DNA of 64,000 nt, taken from the NCBI RefSeq assembly GCF_000771875.1, contig NZ_JPXX01000023.1, positions 1 to 64,000 of the forward strand. The letters are read 5' to 3'. Origin of the DNA: Gallibacterium genomosp. 1. GTDB taxonomy: Bacteria > Pseudomonadota > Gammaproteobacteria > Enterobacterales > Pasteurellaceae. The position numbers and the translations under genes are program-made. The notes below the pieces were generated by a model. That model was not told the DNA's origin and did no database searches. It was given only the letters and a program-made list of their open reading frames with translations. Below, piece after piece: positions 38,231 through 47,098 of this stretch (positions are counted from its first letter, which is position 1; the number at the start of each line of letters is the position of its first letter).

Positions 38231-38518
38231 TTTGCTTGATTATATTGTTAGAAAATTGGGGTGTTATTGTAATGCATTATGGTGAGGATGTTAATGTTTT
38301 GGTTTTGTATTGAGGCTTAGATTTCGCCCTAAAGAGCGACCCCATTTTACTGCGGCTGCGCCTTGCACTTCGTGCCGTTGCTAAAGCAACGTTCAACCCG
38401 TAGGGTTGTCTTTGCTTGCCCAAAGAGAATGGGGAAAGCACTCTGAGCGCTTGCTTTTCCTCATTCTGGTCAGATTTTCTGGATGGTAAAAAAACAGATT
38501 TTTAAATATTTGACTGTT
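38231..38518. other. non-coding stretch with short hairpins between mltB and the fimbrial operon
   Basis: No gene is supported. The part at 38330-38475 is richer in G+C than its surroundings and holds small inverted repeats (GTTGC-TAAA-GCAAC at 38377-38390 and CAACCC-GTA-GGGTTG at 38394-38408). It resembles the dispersed non-coding repeats seen near mobile elements, but only one copy is in this window. Confidence 0.4.
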
Positions 38519-38583
38519 TTTAGTCATAAAAAATCTGCACCTCTGTGTGTTGGATAATCAGTCCAACTTTAGGGTGCAGATCA
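38519..38583 (-). mobile_element. solo left end of the IS150-like element
   Basis: This 65-bp segment matches the left end at 96-160 with few differences: outer end TGATCTGCACCC, then AAAGTTGGAC and the OrfA start ATGACTAAA. Homology stops right after those three codons, so the rest of the element is missing. Its outer end faces the fimbrial operon, 20 bases from the adhesin stop codon. Confidence 0.75.
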
Positions 38584-38603
38584 AAAGTGGGAATAGTTTT
38601 TTA

Positions 38604-39740
38604 TCAATCGTAATAAATATTGTAAGTCATCTTGGCTGATATTGTTCCACCTTTTGGTGTTTTATTTGGTAATTTACGATAATAAACCTCATAACGATGC
38701 TTAGGCTTTTGATTAATAGTTAATGCCTCCTGATTAAATGAGTAAAAACCTGCCGCTTGATCTCCTGTTGGCTTATTAAAAAAATCACCGTTTGCTATTA
38801 AAGGTTGTCTATAAGTTAAATACTGTTTAGTAACTGAATCTTTTACACTTAATACAGTGTATGTATTAGCGGTTTCAGGTGAATGTAATCGTCCAATTGC
38901 CCCAACAGACGGTAGCGTGCCTGTATTTTCTGGAAAAAGAGCATCAGTAAAGAGAATATAAGCATTTTTTACACTTCCTCCGGGGCAATTAAGCCCAATA
39001 TCAAAAGTTTTACCTAGCACTTCGTCATTCTCATTAAGTTCTTTTACAGTCACATCTTTTAGTTTAACCGTTTGGTTATTATCTTCCAGTGTACAAGTTC
39101 GAGCAAAACTAAAGGTTGCCTCATTCGCGGAGGTAACTTTTATCATAGAGAATGAGTTATATTTATAAGCCCTATTATCATTAGCTTGATAATCCGCTAC
39201 GGTATTACCTGATGTCGTTTTATCCACACATAACATCGTAATGATTGCCAAAGGCGTGTTTGCCGGAATAGAAATATCTGCTGGCGTTGAATTATAGAGA
39301 AAAGTATCTTTTAGCTTTAGTCTTAAATCAAAAATCAGTGATTCTCCTCTGTCAACAATGGCAAATTGATATGGACCTGTACCGTCAATGGTTACTAGAT
39401 GATTATTTACTTCCAGTAATCTTCTTTCAAAATACTGACTATTTTTATCTTGTGTATCAAAATATTTAATTTCTAGCCAAAATCGATCCGTTGAATTCGT
39501 TACACCGGAGCGTCTCTTACAGTAGTCTCCCGCCATTATTTCACCTATATTCCAACGATAAACCACCTCATTATAACCAACACGATTATAATTAGCGCTA
39601 ATATATTTTTCTTGTGTTGGTACTCCACTTGGTCCTCCAACATCTATCCCTTCAAATGTATAGGCAAAAGAAAATGATGGTTTAAACAAAATCACCAAAG
39701 CCATCATTGATATAAACCAATGAATTATTTTCCCTTTCAT
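38604..39740 (-). CDS. fimbrial tip adhesin, F17-like
   Basis: A 378-residue two-domain adhesin that would cap the fimbria and bind a host glycan. A signal peptide ends at FSFA. The N-terminal lectin half is followed by a pilin half beginning near FSFARTCTLEDNNQTVKLKDV, ending in the donor-strand-accepting KMTYNIYYD motif (alternating hydrophobics before a final aromatic). The start at 39740 follows AAGGGG, 11 bases after the usher. F17G-type assignment is by layout and length; the ligand cannot be inferred. Confidence 0.8.
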   Translation of the reverse strand: MKGKIIHWFISMMALVILFKPSFSFAYTFEGIDVGGPSGVPTQEKYISANYNRVGYNEVVYRWNIGEIMAGDYCKRRSGVTNSTDRFWLEIKYFDTQDKNSQYFERRLLEVNNHLVTIDGTGPYQFAIVDRGESLIFDLRLKLKDTFLYNSTPADISIPANTPLAIITMLCVDKTTSGNTVADYQANDNRAYKYNSFSMIKVTSANEATFSFARTCTLEDNNQTVKLKDVTVKELNENDEVLGKTFDIGLNCPGGSVKNAYILFTDALFPENTGTLPSVGAIGRLHSPETANTYTVLSVKDSVTKQYLTYRQPLIANGDFFNKPTGDQAAGFYSFNQEALTINQKPKHRYEVYYRKLPNKTPKGGTISAKMTYNIYYD

Positions 39741-39751
39741 TTTTTCCCCTT

Positions 39752-42268
39752 TTAATAAAACTGGCATTGTATTGGCACGATAAGTAATTTACCGTCTTCT
39801 TGTTCTGGTAACTGATAATTTGCTCGACAGTGATGTCCATCCCAACTGAGATGAAGCTCACCTTTTTCAGCAATACCTCTGGTATAAATTTTGCCACCTT
39901 GTGCAACAACGCCAATAGATTTCTCATTTTGATCAAATACTTCTGTTCCTAATGGTGGCAATTGTTCTTTGTTTTCGATTTCAAAGAACACGGATGAGCC
40001 TGCTGTGGTTGCAAAATTAATTAAAAGTGCTTGGTTAGCACGAGGAATCACTTGTTGCTCGGTCGCAGCTAATTCAACAGAACTCGGCAAATTATTGCCA
40101 TCTAAACCTATATAATTGATAGTATATGGTTCAACATATGGCACGATACCATTACCAAAATAATCAATTTCATTACCTATTGCGCTATTAATCAACGCAC
40201 CTTTTGCACCTTTGGCGTGAATAATCGCAAAGTTGTCACCTAAATCATTGGATAATGTAATGCCTTTTGGATGAGCTACAACAGCTCCAGAAGCACCAAC
40301 AGACATTTGTTGATTACCTTTATTACTACGACTCCATGAACCATTAAGACGGGCAAAAGAACTAGAATAGGTGTTACTAAAAGCAATTGAACTAACATCA
40401 CTTTGTTGTTGCTTACTGACAGAGAGAGTATAGGTATAACGCTGTTGTTCACCCAATGTACCAGATAATGACGTATAGGCAGAATAGCCATCCTTAACGC
40501 TATGGCTAATATCTTGTGAAAGATAAGAGCCATTCGCGTTATCACCTAATGGTAATGATAGAGAAAGATAAATTCGTTTATCATTGTTGCCATCATTATT
40601 AATTGATTGAGAAAATGACAGACTATAATTTAATTTCTTGTAATTATTGCTATAGCCAATTTGGTATTCATTGCGTTTTTGCTTAGTTCCCCAATAGGTA
40701 AACGTACTTCCAGTAATATAAGCACCACCCCATCCGTCTTTAAATGTTTGACTTACAGATACCTGAAATTGATTTTTTGGGCGATAGCTATTCAATGATA
40801 AATTCAGTCCGTTTTCGTAAGCAAATTTCCGTTCATTTGCTAAAATGACATCTTGTAAACTGAAGTAATCGCGTGATAAATAACGATATGCAGCTAAAGT
40901 AACGTTTGTATTTGTTGGTTCGATATGCGTGTTATAACTAAAATAAAGATTGTATCCCTTAAATTTTTGATCAAGATTATGAAAAGTTGCATTAGAGAGC
41001 GTTGCATTTGCCGCAAATGCTCCAATCGGCGTATTAAAAGAAAGACCTAACAGCTCAGAATGGTAATCTTTAGACAGGATCGCCCCAAGATTCAATGTTA
41101 AATTATTAGTTAAACCATACTGCCAAGTGGCTTGTGCAACATTTGTATCAAAAACAACATTACCATAACGATAACGTCCAGCAGCAATTTGATAACGGCT
41201 ATAGCCTGGACGAATTAATTGTGCTGCCGCCGTATAAGGAACAGTAAAAGTGCGTTTTTCTCCATTTGCTTCTAAAATTTCTACTTGAATATCGCCACCA
41301 TACCCTGTTGGAAAGAGATCATCAATTGAAAATGCCCCAGGAGGAACAGACACTTCTCGCAATAAATTGCCATTTTGCCGTATGCTGACAACAGCATTGC
41401 TATTCGCAACGCCACGAATAACGGGAGCATAACCGCGTTCAGAACTAGCCAACATTCTATCATCAGATGCTAACTTTATTCCACGCAGTGATAAACTATC
41501 CATCAAAACGCCATTAGTATATAAATCACCGATAGTTAATTGCCCACGAAGTGCGGCAACATCGTGTTGTAAGTAAGTAGCGATCCGTTGGTAATGAGAA
41601 TCTTGTTGTGGACTCCAACTCATAGCCCCACGATGACGTAATGCCCAACCAAACAAGTTTATACCTGACTCAATGCCTAGATAGCTTTGATAAAAATTTT
41701 GATCACTGTATTGGTAGCGATAATGGCTAGCGTTGTAACGTAAAAATGCTACAGGAATACCATCTTGCCATTGTGCAGGTGAGATATAACCTTTTGGACG
41801 TTGCACAACTAGAGCCTGAGCAATATCCACATCTAATCGCAATTGCCCAGCATCAAAATTTACTTTTGCCTCTGGCACTTGTGGTGCAAATAAGCGACAT
41901 TGCTTAACTTGATGAGTTTTACCTGAAAACGCAGCAGATTTTAAATCTAATAATGTTAACAACGTTGGTGTAGCACAAAGTCCGATAGATTTTTGATCAG
42001 GAAGCTCCACAAATTGTAAAGTGATACGCCCACGTAACTCATTATTTACATAAACATCCGCAAGATATTCACCAGCAGGAATGGGATTCCCATAACTGAA
42101 TCGTTGAATATCAATATTTTTTTGAGCTTCACTGCCGTATAAGAAGCCAGGGTCAAATTCAACGTAGTCACTAGCATAACTATTGATGCAACAACTACTA
42201 AATAGCACCAATGATATATAGCTACGTCTAAATTTTGTTAAGGGTAAGAAAATATTTCGCATAATCAT
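39752..42268 (-). CDS. fimbrial outer-membrane usher protein
   Basis: An 838-residue PapC/FimD family usher, the outer-membrane pore through which subunits are polymerised. A signal peptide ends at NSYA. The N-terminal chaperone-binding domain (VEFDPGFLYG, then GEYLADVYVNNE), the 24-strand barrel with its plug (GVANSNAVVSIRQNG), and the C-terminal domains (GGKIYTRGIAEKGELHLSW) are all visible. The start lies 6 bases after the chaperone stop; an in-frame ATG two codons later is an alternative. Confidence 0.94.
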   Translation of the reverse strand: MIMRNIFLPLTKFRRSYISLVLFSSCCINSYASDYVEFDPGFLYGSEAQKNIDIQRFSYGNPIPAGEYLADVYVNNELRGRITLQFVELPDQKSIGLCATPTLLTLLDLKSAAFSGKTHQVKQCRLFAPQVPEAKVNFDAGQLRLDVDIAQALVVQRPKGYISPAQWQDGIPVAFLRYNASHYRYQYSDQNFYQSYLGIESGINLFGWALRHRGAMSWSPQQDSHYQRIATYLQHDVAALRGQLTIGDLYTNGVLMDSLSLRGIKLASDDRMLASSERGYAPVIRGVANSNAVVSIRQNGNLLREVSVPPGAFSIDDLFPTGYGGDIQVEILEANGEKRTFTVPYTAAAQLIRPGYSRYQIAAGRYRYGNVVFDTNVAQATWQYGLTNNLTLNLGAILSKDYHSELLGLSFNTPIGAFAANATLSNATFHNLDQKFKGYNLYFSYNTHIEPTNTNVTLAAYRYLSRDYFSLQDVILANERKFAYENGLNLSLNSYRPKNQFQVSVSQTFKDGWGGAYITGSTFTYWGTKQKRNEYQIGYSNNYKKLNYSLSFSQSINNDGNNDKRIYLSLSLPLGDNANGSYLSQDISHSVKDGYSAYTSLSGTLGEQQRYTYTLSVSKQQQSDVSSIAFSNTYSSSFARLNGSWSRSNKGNQQMSVGASGAVVAHPKGITLSNDLGDNFAIIHAKGAKGALINSAIGNEIDYFGNGIVPYVEPYTINYIGLDGNNLPSSVELAATEQQVIPRANQALLINFATTAGSSVFFEIENKEQLPPLGTEVFDQNEKSIGVVAQGGKIYTRGIAEKGELHLSWDGHHCRANYQLPEQEDGKLLIVPIQCQFY

Positions 42269-42274
42269 TAGGCA

Positions 42275-42988
42275 TTAATGTTGTAATGGGCTGCTTCCAA
42301 GTGAATCACTACCATAGTCATTAAGAATATCCCATTGTACAGTAGTATCTTTTCCTGAAGGAACTTTGTTCAATTCAAAAACAGCTTTAGAAAACGGTGC
42401 AATCATATTAGCTCGTGAGGTTTTAGCCATATTTTTCCCTTGACCGACACCCGCACCGACATAGGTAATGTAATATGGCGTTGGATTATCCACTTGTAAT
42501 TGTTTACCTTTTAATTGCCATTTTACTTTGGTGTAAGCTTCTGATGGTGAAAGAGGAAGATTCGCAGGGCGGTAAAATAGCTTAATACGGCTGCGTAATG
42601 CAATTTGTAAATAATTTTTGCTCTTATCTTTTGGTGATGGTGGAATATCTAACACATTTAAATAAAAAAGTGATTCCCGATCTGAGGGCAATGATCCCCC
42701 TGTATAAATTAAACGCAATGTCTGACCTTTATTCCCATCAACACGAGAAATAGGCGGTGTAATCACAAAGGGCGTTTGAATTTTTTCTGGTGGTGTATTA
42801 GCATCACCATCATCAATCCAAGCTTGCACTAATGAAGGTGAGTCGCCTACATTGGTTAATTGAACACTCACATTTTTGGCATCAGACGGATAAATTACCC
42901 GCGTGCCTGTAATAACAATATTTGCTGTCGAGGAAGAAGCCCAGAAAGCAGCCAATATAAAAATCGTAGCAAATCTTTTTTTTAACAT
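42275..42988 (-). CDS. periplasmic fimbrial chaperone
   Basis: A 237-residue PapD-like chaperone. A signal peptide ends near SSTA. The mature N-terminus ITGTRVIYPSDAKNVSVQL holds the subunit-binding arginine, and the lysine of the pair lies in SRIKLFYRP. The proline-rich loop PFVITPPISRVDGNKGQTLRLIY is typical. The ATG at 42988 has GGCGG at a suitable distance. It lies between the major pilin and usher genes. Confidence 0.93.
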   Translation of the reverse strand: MLKKRFATIFILAAFWASSSTANIVITGTRVIYPSDAKNVSVQLTNVGDSPSLVQAWIDDGDANTPPEKIQTPFVITPPISRVDGNKGQTLRLIYTGGSLPSDRESLFYLNVLDIPPSPKDKSKNYLQIALRSRIKLFYRPANLPLSPSEAYTKVKWQLKGKQLQVDNPTPYYITYVGAGVGQGKNMAKTSRANMIAPFSKAVFELNKVPSGKDTTVQWDILNDYGSDSLGSSPLQH

Positions 42989-43063
42989 AAACATCCGCCA
43001 ACAAATACAAAGATGATAAAAAATCGGGCAGAATATCTGCCCGAAAAAGAACTAGAACATAGA

Positions 43064-43660
43064 TTATTCGTATGCGATCATATAATCAACTTGACCTTTA
43101 ACATTACCAGCAGTAACACTATTAGTTTCTGCATAATAACGTGCTTTATATTGTAAAGTCGCAGACCCAGTTGGTGAAGAGCCACTTATTGCTACAGTTT
43201 TAGAGCCTTGTGCAGTAGCTGATTTAGAAATATCAATTACATTAGTGTTATCGGAAGCATTATTAGCAATTTGAACAGTCACGCCAGTGGCTGGAGTATC
43301 AGTGGCTTTATTAACTAAACGCCCTTCTGCACTCACTTTTTGAGGCTCATTAATAAAGGCAGCATAAATTTTTTCGTTAGTAGCAAATGCTCCGCCTCCT
43401 GTTTTACTACAATTTGTTAGTTTAATTTCAAATGGAGTATCCATTGCGGTAGCACCTTGGTTAGGCAATGCAGATTTAGAAATTGTAGCTAAGGTAACAG
43501 TAATATCAGGAGTGCCTTCATTAATTGTACAAGTAGTATCCACAATTTTACCGTTGATAGTAATAGTGCCTCTTTGTGCTGGTGGATCATCCGCAAACGC
43601 ACCTTGTGCCGATAAGCCTAAACCAGCGGTAATTAAAGTTGTTAAAAGTAATTTTTTCAT
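43064..43660 (-). CDS. major fimbrial subunit, F17A-like
   Basis: A 198-residue pilin. A signal peptide ends at GAFA. The mature protein opens RGTITINGKIVDTTCTI, with one cysteine pairing with that in LTNCSKTG. The C-terminal beta strand VKGQVDYMIAYE has the penultimate tyrosine of subunits completed by donor-strand exchange. It heads the operon pilin-chaperone-usher-adhesin. AAGGAG lies 11 bases before the ATG, rather far. A ten-C tract in the promoter region suggests on/off or graded switching. Confidence 0.93.
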   Translation of the reverse strand: MKKLLLTTLITAGLGLSAQGAFADDPPAQRGTITINGKIVDTTCTINEGTPDITVTLATISKSALPNQGATAMDTPFEIKLTNCSKTGGGAFATNEKIYAAFINEPQKVSAEGRLVNKATDTPATGVTVQIANNASDNTNVIDISKSATAQGSKTVAISGSSPTGSATLQYKARYYAETNSVTAGNVKGQVDYMIAYE

Positions 43661-43701
43661 TTTTTCAAATACTCCTTCAGGATTAAGTTAATTTACGTAG
43701 G

Positions 43702-43732
43702 AGTATACATAAGTTTTTAGGGGGGGGGGCAA
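43702..43732 (-). promoter_or_regulatory. candidate phase-variable promoter of the fimbrial operon
   Basis: On the minus strand a C10 tract (43720-43729) lies inside the spacer between a possible -35 TTGCCC (43727-43732) and a good -10 TATACT (43702-43707). The spacer is 19 bases at C10 and would be 17 at C8. Strand slippage would change the spacing and so the promoter strength. Two small palindromes just upstream (43732-43744 and 43753-43762) could be operator sites. Confidence 0.6.
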
Positions 43733-43905
43733 GTAAATTTTACTAAAGAAATGTAAATTTACACGTAAGGATAGAAATATTTAAAAACACCTTTCAAATA
43801 AACTCAATATAATCAATATGTTAGCTTGTATAAACAGAAAATTTAATATCACTACTCCATTTGGGCGTAAACAATATAAATAAAGAAAAAAGCAAAAGAG
43901 TTGAA

Positions 43906-44149
43906 TGCTCTGATCCCGAAAAGTTTGGCTATTGTTTTAAGGACTGAATTCTATATTGAACAGGACTCAGTCCATTTAATGTTAATTAAATTCTGTTTTC
44001 ATTGTAATAACGAACATATTCTTTGATAACAAATTCCAGTTCTTCAATGCTTTCGAAGGTGTTGTTATAAAAACATTTCACCTTCATCCGACCAAAGAAA
44101 CTTTCCATAGCAGCATTATCTAAACAATTTTCTTTCCTCGACATATTCA
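43906..44149 (-). pseudogene. IS3-family transposase OrfB remnant with right end
   Basis: Reading down from 44145, MSRKENCLDNAAMESFFG gives the OrfB region with the last acid of the DDE triad (E in MESFF). It continues to YVRYYNENRI, hits a stop, then resumes LTLNGLSPVQYRIQSLKQ, the usual C-terminus. Everything upstream of this part is missing. The terminal repeat TGCTCTGATCCCG at 43906-43918 matches the left-end repeat of the element at base 160 well (18 of 24 bases over the full comparison). It borders the fimbrial operon on its promoter side. Confidence 0.85.
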
Positions 44150-44166
44150 GCACAATATTGTGCTGA
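44147..44166. repeat. 20-bp perfect palindrome
   Basis: TCAGCACAATATTGTGCTGA reads the same on both strands. It sits at the broken edge of the OrfB remnant, 26 bases after the ycgL stop. No T run follows, so it is not an obvious terminator. Confidence 0.6.
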
Positions 44167-44191
44167 GTGGGTTGTGTTGCGGAAGAATTAA

Positions 44192-44452
44192 CTAATTTTT
44201 AAGTGTTTTCAAGAGATTTTCTACCGGCGGAGGCATCTGTAAGTAGAATCCATTTTGCTCAATCTGCTCTTTAACATTTTGATTATCTGTATGAATTAAT
44301 TTCTTTTTTCCGTCTAAATTGAACAACATCACAAATTGAGGTGTCCCAAAAGCGTTTAATAATGACTCAGGTACTGATGAAAAATCATCTCTTTTTTCAA
44401 TATAAAGATACATTCCATCTTTTCTGCGACTTTTATAAATAGCACACAACAT
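44192..44452 (-). CDS. ycgL: YcgL domain protein
   Basis: An 86-residue YcgL-family (UPF0745) protein of unknown function. [27 protein letters not shown] and [12 protein letters not shown]-type segments match the family over its whole length. It starts 2 bases after ubiG and is probably cotranscribed. Confidence 0.9.
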   Translation of the reverse strand: MLCAIYKSRRKDGMYLYIEKRDDFSSVPESLLNAFGTPQFVMLFNLDGKKKLIHTDNQNVKEQIEQNGFYLQMPPPVENLLKTLKN

Positions 44453-44454
44453 TG

Positions 44455-45198
44455 TTATACCTCATTCTGACTATGGCAAAATACTCCCCAATAATTGGCG
44501 CTGACATCATCATTAAGCCAAAAATTACCTGTAAGCAGGTTATAGTGATATCCTTTCAATTGCTGACAAGCTAATCCAACTTGGTCGCAATAAGCCAATA
44601 ATTCCGCTGGTTTAATAAATTTTTCATAATCGTGGGTACCTTGAGGTAACATTTTCAAAACATATTCCGCACCAATCACTACTAATGCCCAAGCTTTCAA
44701 AGTGCGATTAATGGTGGACATAAACAATACTCCATCAGGTTTTAATAACTCCCGACAACTACGAATAATTGAGAGCGGATCAGGAACGTGTTCCAACATC
44801 TCCATACAAGTAATTACATCAAATTTTTCTGCTTGAAGTTGTTGATGTTGCTGTAAAAAATCCTCAATTGTAGATTGCTGATAATCGATTATTAAATTAT
44901 TGTCTTGTGCGTGTTGTTTGGCAACGGCAAGTGGCTGTGGGCTCATATCAATACCGGTTACGTTTGCGCCGGATTTTGCCATACTTTCAGATAAAATACC
45001 GCCACCACAACCAACATCCAGCACTTTTTTCCCATTCAACCCATTGCTGTGTTGCAAAATATAATTCAAACGCAAAGGGTTTAATTGATGAATTGGTTTA
45101 AAATCACCATTTAAATCCCACCAACTCGCCGCCATTTTGGAAAATTTATCCAATTCTTGCTGATCTATATTTTTATTTTCCGAATTTAGCTGTTGCAT
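44455..45198 (-). CDS. ubiG: ubiquinone biosynthesis O-methyltransferase UbiG
   Basis: A 247-residue SAM-dependent enzyme performing both O-methylations of ubiquinone synthesis. The SAM site is [36 protein letters not shown] and [10 protein letters not shown] are family segments. The gene lies 12 bases after the last polysaccharide-locus gene and just before ycgL. Confidence 0.97.
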   Translation of the reverse strand: MQQLNSENKNIDQQELDKFSKMAASWWDLNGDFKPIHQLNPLRLNYILQHSNGLNGKKVLDVGCGGGILSESMAKSGANVTGIDMSPQPLAVAKQHAQDNNLIIDYQQSTIEDFLQQHQQLQAEKFDVITCMEMLEHVPDPLSIIRSCRELLKPDGVLFMSTINRTLKAWALVVIGAEYVLKMLPQGTHDYEKFIKPAELLAYCDQVGLACQQLKGYHYNLLTGNFWLNDDVSANYWGVFCHSQNEV

Positions 45199-45210
45199 AT
45201 TTATCTCCCT

Positions 45211-47088
45211 TTACTTAGCCCATTGGTTATTATCCAACATCATATCCGCTAAAGTAACTCTTTGTTTGAATTTTAATATTTGCTGTCTTAATTCATCATT
45301 ATCATTACTTATAGACAACTGCTTCTGTTCTAAAAAAGTAGCTGTTCCGGCAGGACTGATCATACCAATAATTTGTCCGTTACTGACAAATAATGTCGGT
45401 GCAGTTGTTTTTGGATGTAATAAAGATTGTCCGAAAGTAGATATCGGCGTATCAATACCCAATAAATCCAACATTGTTGGAAATAAATCATATTGTGAAG
45501 CAAATTGAGATTCTCTTTTTGCCGGTAAACTGCCATCCGGTGAATAAACAATCAAAGGAATATGAAACTGCTCTTTTAAATTTTCTGAAGGTAATGAATT
45601 TAATGTATGATCCGCAGTAAAAATAAAAATAGTATTTTGATACCAAGGCTGTTTTTCGGCTGCTTTCATAAATTGTTCCAATGACCAATCAGAATAACGA
45701 AGAGTATTTAAAAAACCATTTTCATTAGATTGATCATGCGGATAAATATGAAACTCTTCACCAGCATCAGCAAAAGGTTCGTGTGTAGATCCAGTAAATA
45801 AAAAAGCAAAAAAAGGTTTACTTTCTGGTGTTTCATTTAATTTATTTAATAAAAATTGTAGGCTATCATAATCCCAGCCGAAATGTGGTGGTTCCTGTGG
45901 ATATTTTTTTATAATAGGAACATCTTCCTTGCCATAATATTCTTGGAATCCAAGAACATTAGCAATACTGTTTACATTGAAAGATCTACGGTTGGATGTC
46001 TGCATCATAATAGTGCGATACTGATGATCATTTAATATTTTACCAATCCTACTTATCTTATTTAATTCTAATCCAAAACCCAATACCGGATGATTATTTA
46101 ATGCTGGTACAGACGATAGAACTGCTTGAATACCAATAATACTCCTTTTCCCTGCAGCATAATAATTATCCCAAACTATTGATTTTTCAATTAATGAATC
46201 GATAAAAGGTGTAACATTATAATTACGATGTGCCAAACCATCAATATATTTATAACTCCAACTTTCCAGTAAAATAAAAACTATATTTTTATAATTTTCT
46301 TTCTCATTTGATTGGAATAAAAACACATCATCTCTAAAAGAGATTTGATCTTTTTCTTTATCCGTTAATAAATTTATTGGTCCTAATTTTTCTTGCTTAC
46401 GGAACTGCTTCCACACAACAAATGGACTATTTAAAACTAGATTAGCTTGTGAAGCTGATATTGTATTCTCGAAAGCATCCGCATAACTAATTGGTCTACC
46501 TTGAATAATCATTCCTCGTGCTAGCCAAAAACAAAAAATAAGAAAAGAAGTTCCCAATAAAATGCGAGAAAATATAGAACTCGAATTCAAATTTACACTA
46601 TTTTTTAATGGATAAATAATAAAAGCAATATAACTTAATATTATCATCCCTAATATAATAAATCCTGAAATGGTGTATAGTAAACGTGATTTAAAAGCAA
46701 CATCAAAAAGAAAACCTATATCTTTATTAACTAAAAAAATTTCTCTACCCAAATGACGATACACTTCACCAAAATAAGCCAAATCTATCAAAGAAATGAT
46801 AGAAAAAACAATAAAAAAAATTAGTGAAAAATAAGATAAAACCTTTTGAAATCTTAAAGAACCAATTATAGAAAAAGGTAATATGCTAATTAATAAAATA
46901 GGAGACAAGAAAATAACACTAATATTAAGATCAAATCTAATTCCATACAAAAAAGATTGTAATAGCTCTTTTATACTAATCTGATCAAGAAAATAATCTG
47001 GATATAATCCAATAAATAATAATCGAAAAAATAAAAATAAAAAAATTGAAAAAATAAGTAATTTTACTGGTAGCTTTAATTGCTGCAT
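45211..47088 (-). CDS. LtaS-like sulfatase-superfamily membrane transferase
   Basis: A 625-residue protein with five N-terminal membrane spans (to about residue 195) and a periplasmic alkaline-phosphatase-fold domain. Metal-site segments FILLESWSYK and FIFTADHT, and the late FHIPLIVYSP, are visible. At the usual position of the nucleophile the sequence reads AAGKRSIIGIQAVL, suggesting serine rather than threonine. Relatives transfer phosphoglycerol or phosphoethanolamine from lipids to glycans or lipid A. As the last gene of the polysaccharide locus, it may decorate that polymer; which group is moved is unknown. Confidence 0.8.
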   Translation of the reverse strand: MQQLKLPVKLLIFSIFLFLFFRLLFIGLYPDYFLDQISIKELLQSFLYGIRFDLNISVIFLSPILLISILPFSIIGSLRFQKVLSYFSLIFFIVFSIISLIDLAYFGEVYRHLGREIFLVNKDIGFLFDVAFKSRLLYTISGFIILGMIILSYIAFIIYPLKNSVNLNSSSIFSRILLGTSFLIFCFWLARGMIIQGRPISYADAFENTISASQANLVLNSPFVVWKQFRKQEKLGPINLLTDKEKDQISFRDDVFLFQSNEKENYKNIVFILLESWSYKYIDGLAHRNYNVTPFIDSLIEKSIVWDNYYAAGKRSIIGIQAVLSSVPALNNHPVLGFGLELNKISRIGKILNDHQYRTIMMQTSNRRSFNVNSIANVLGFQEYYGKEDVPIIKKYPQEPPHFGWDYDSLQFLLNKLNETPESKPFFAFLFTGSTHEPFADAGEEFHIYPHDQSNENGFLNTLRYSDWSLEQFMKAAEKQPWYQNTIFIFTADHTLNSLPSENLKEQFHIPLIVYSPDGSLPAKRESQFASQYDLFPTMLDLLGIDTPISTFGQSLLHPKTTAPTLFVSNGQIIGMISPAGTATFLEQKQLSISNDNDELRQQILKFKQRVTLADMMLDNNQWAK

Positions 47089-47098
47089 CTATTAAGTC

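Noticed and set aside
38330-38475. A possible small gene or CRISPR-like unit in the hairpin-rich gap after mltB
   Set aside because: The inverted repeats differ from one another, no repeat-spacer periodicity exists, and frames are broken by stops.
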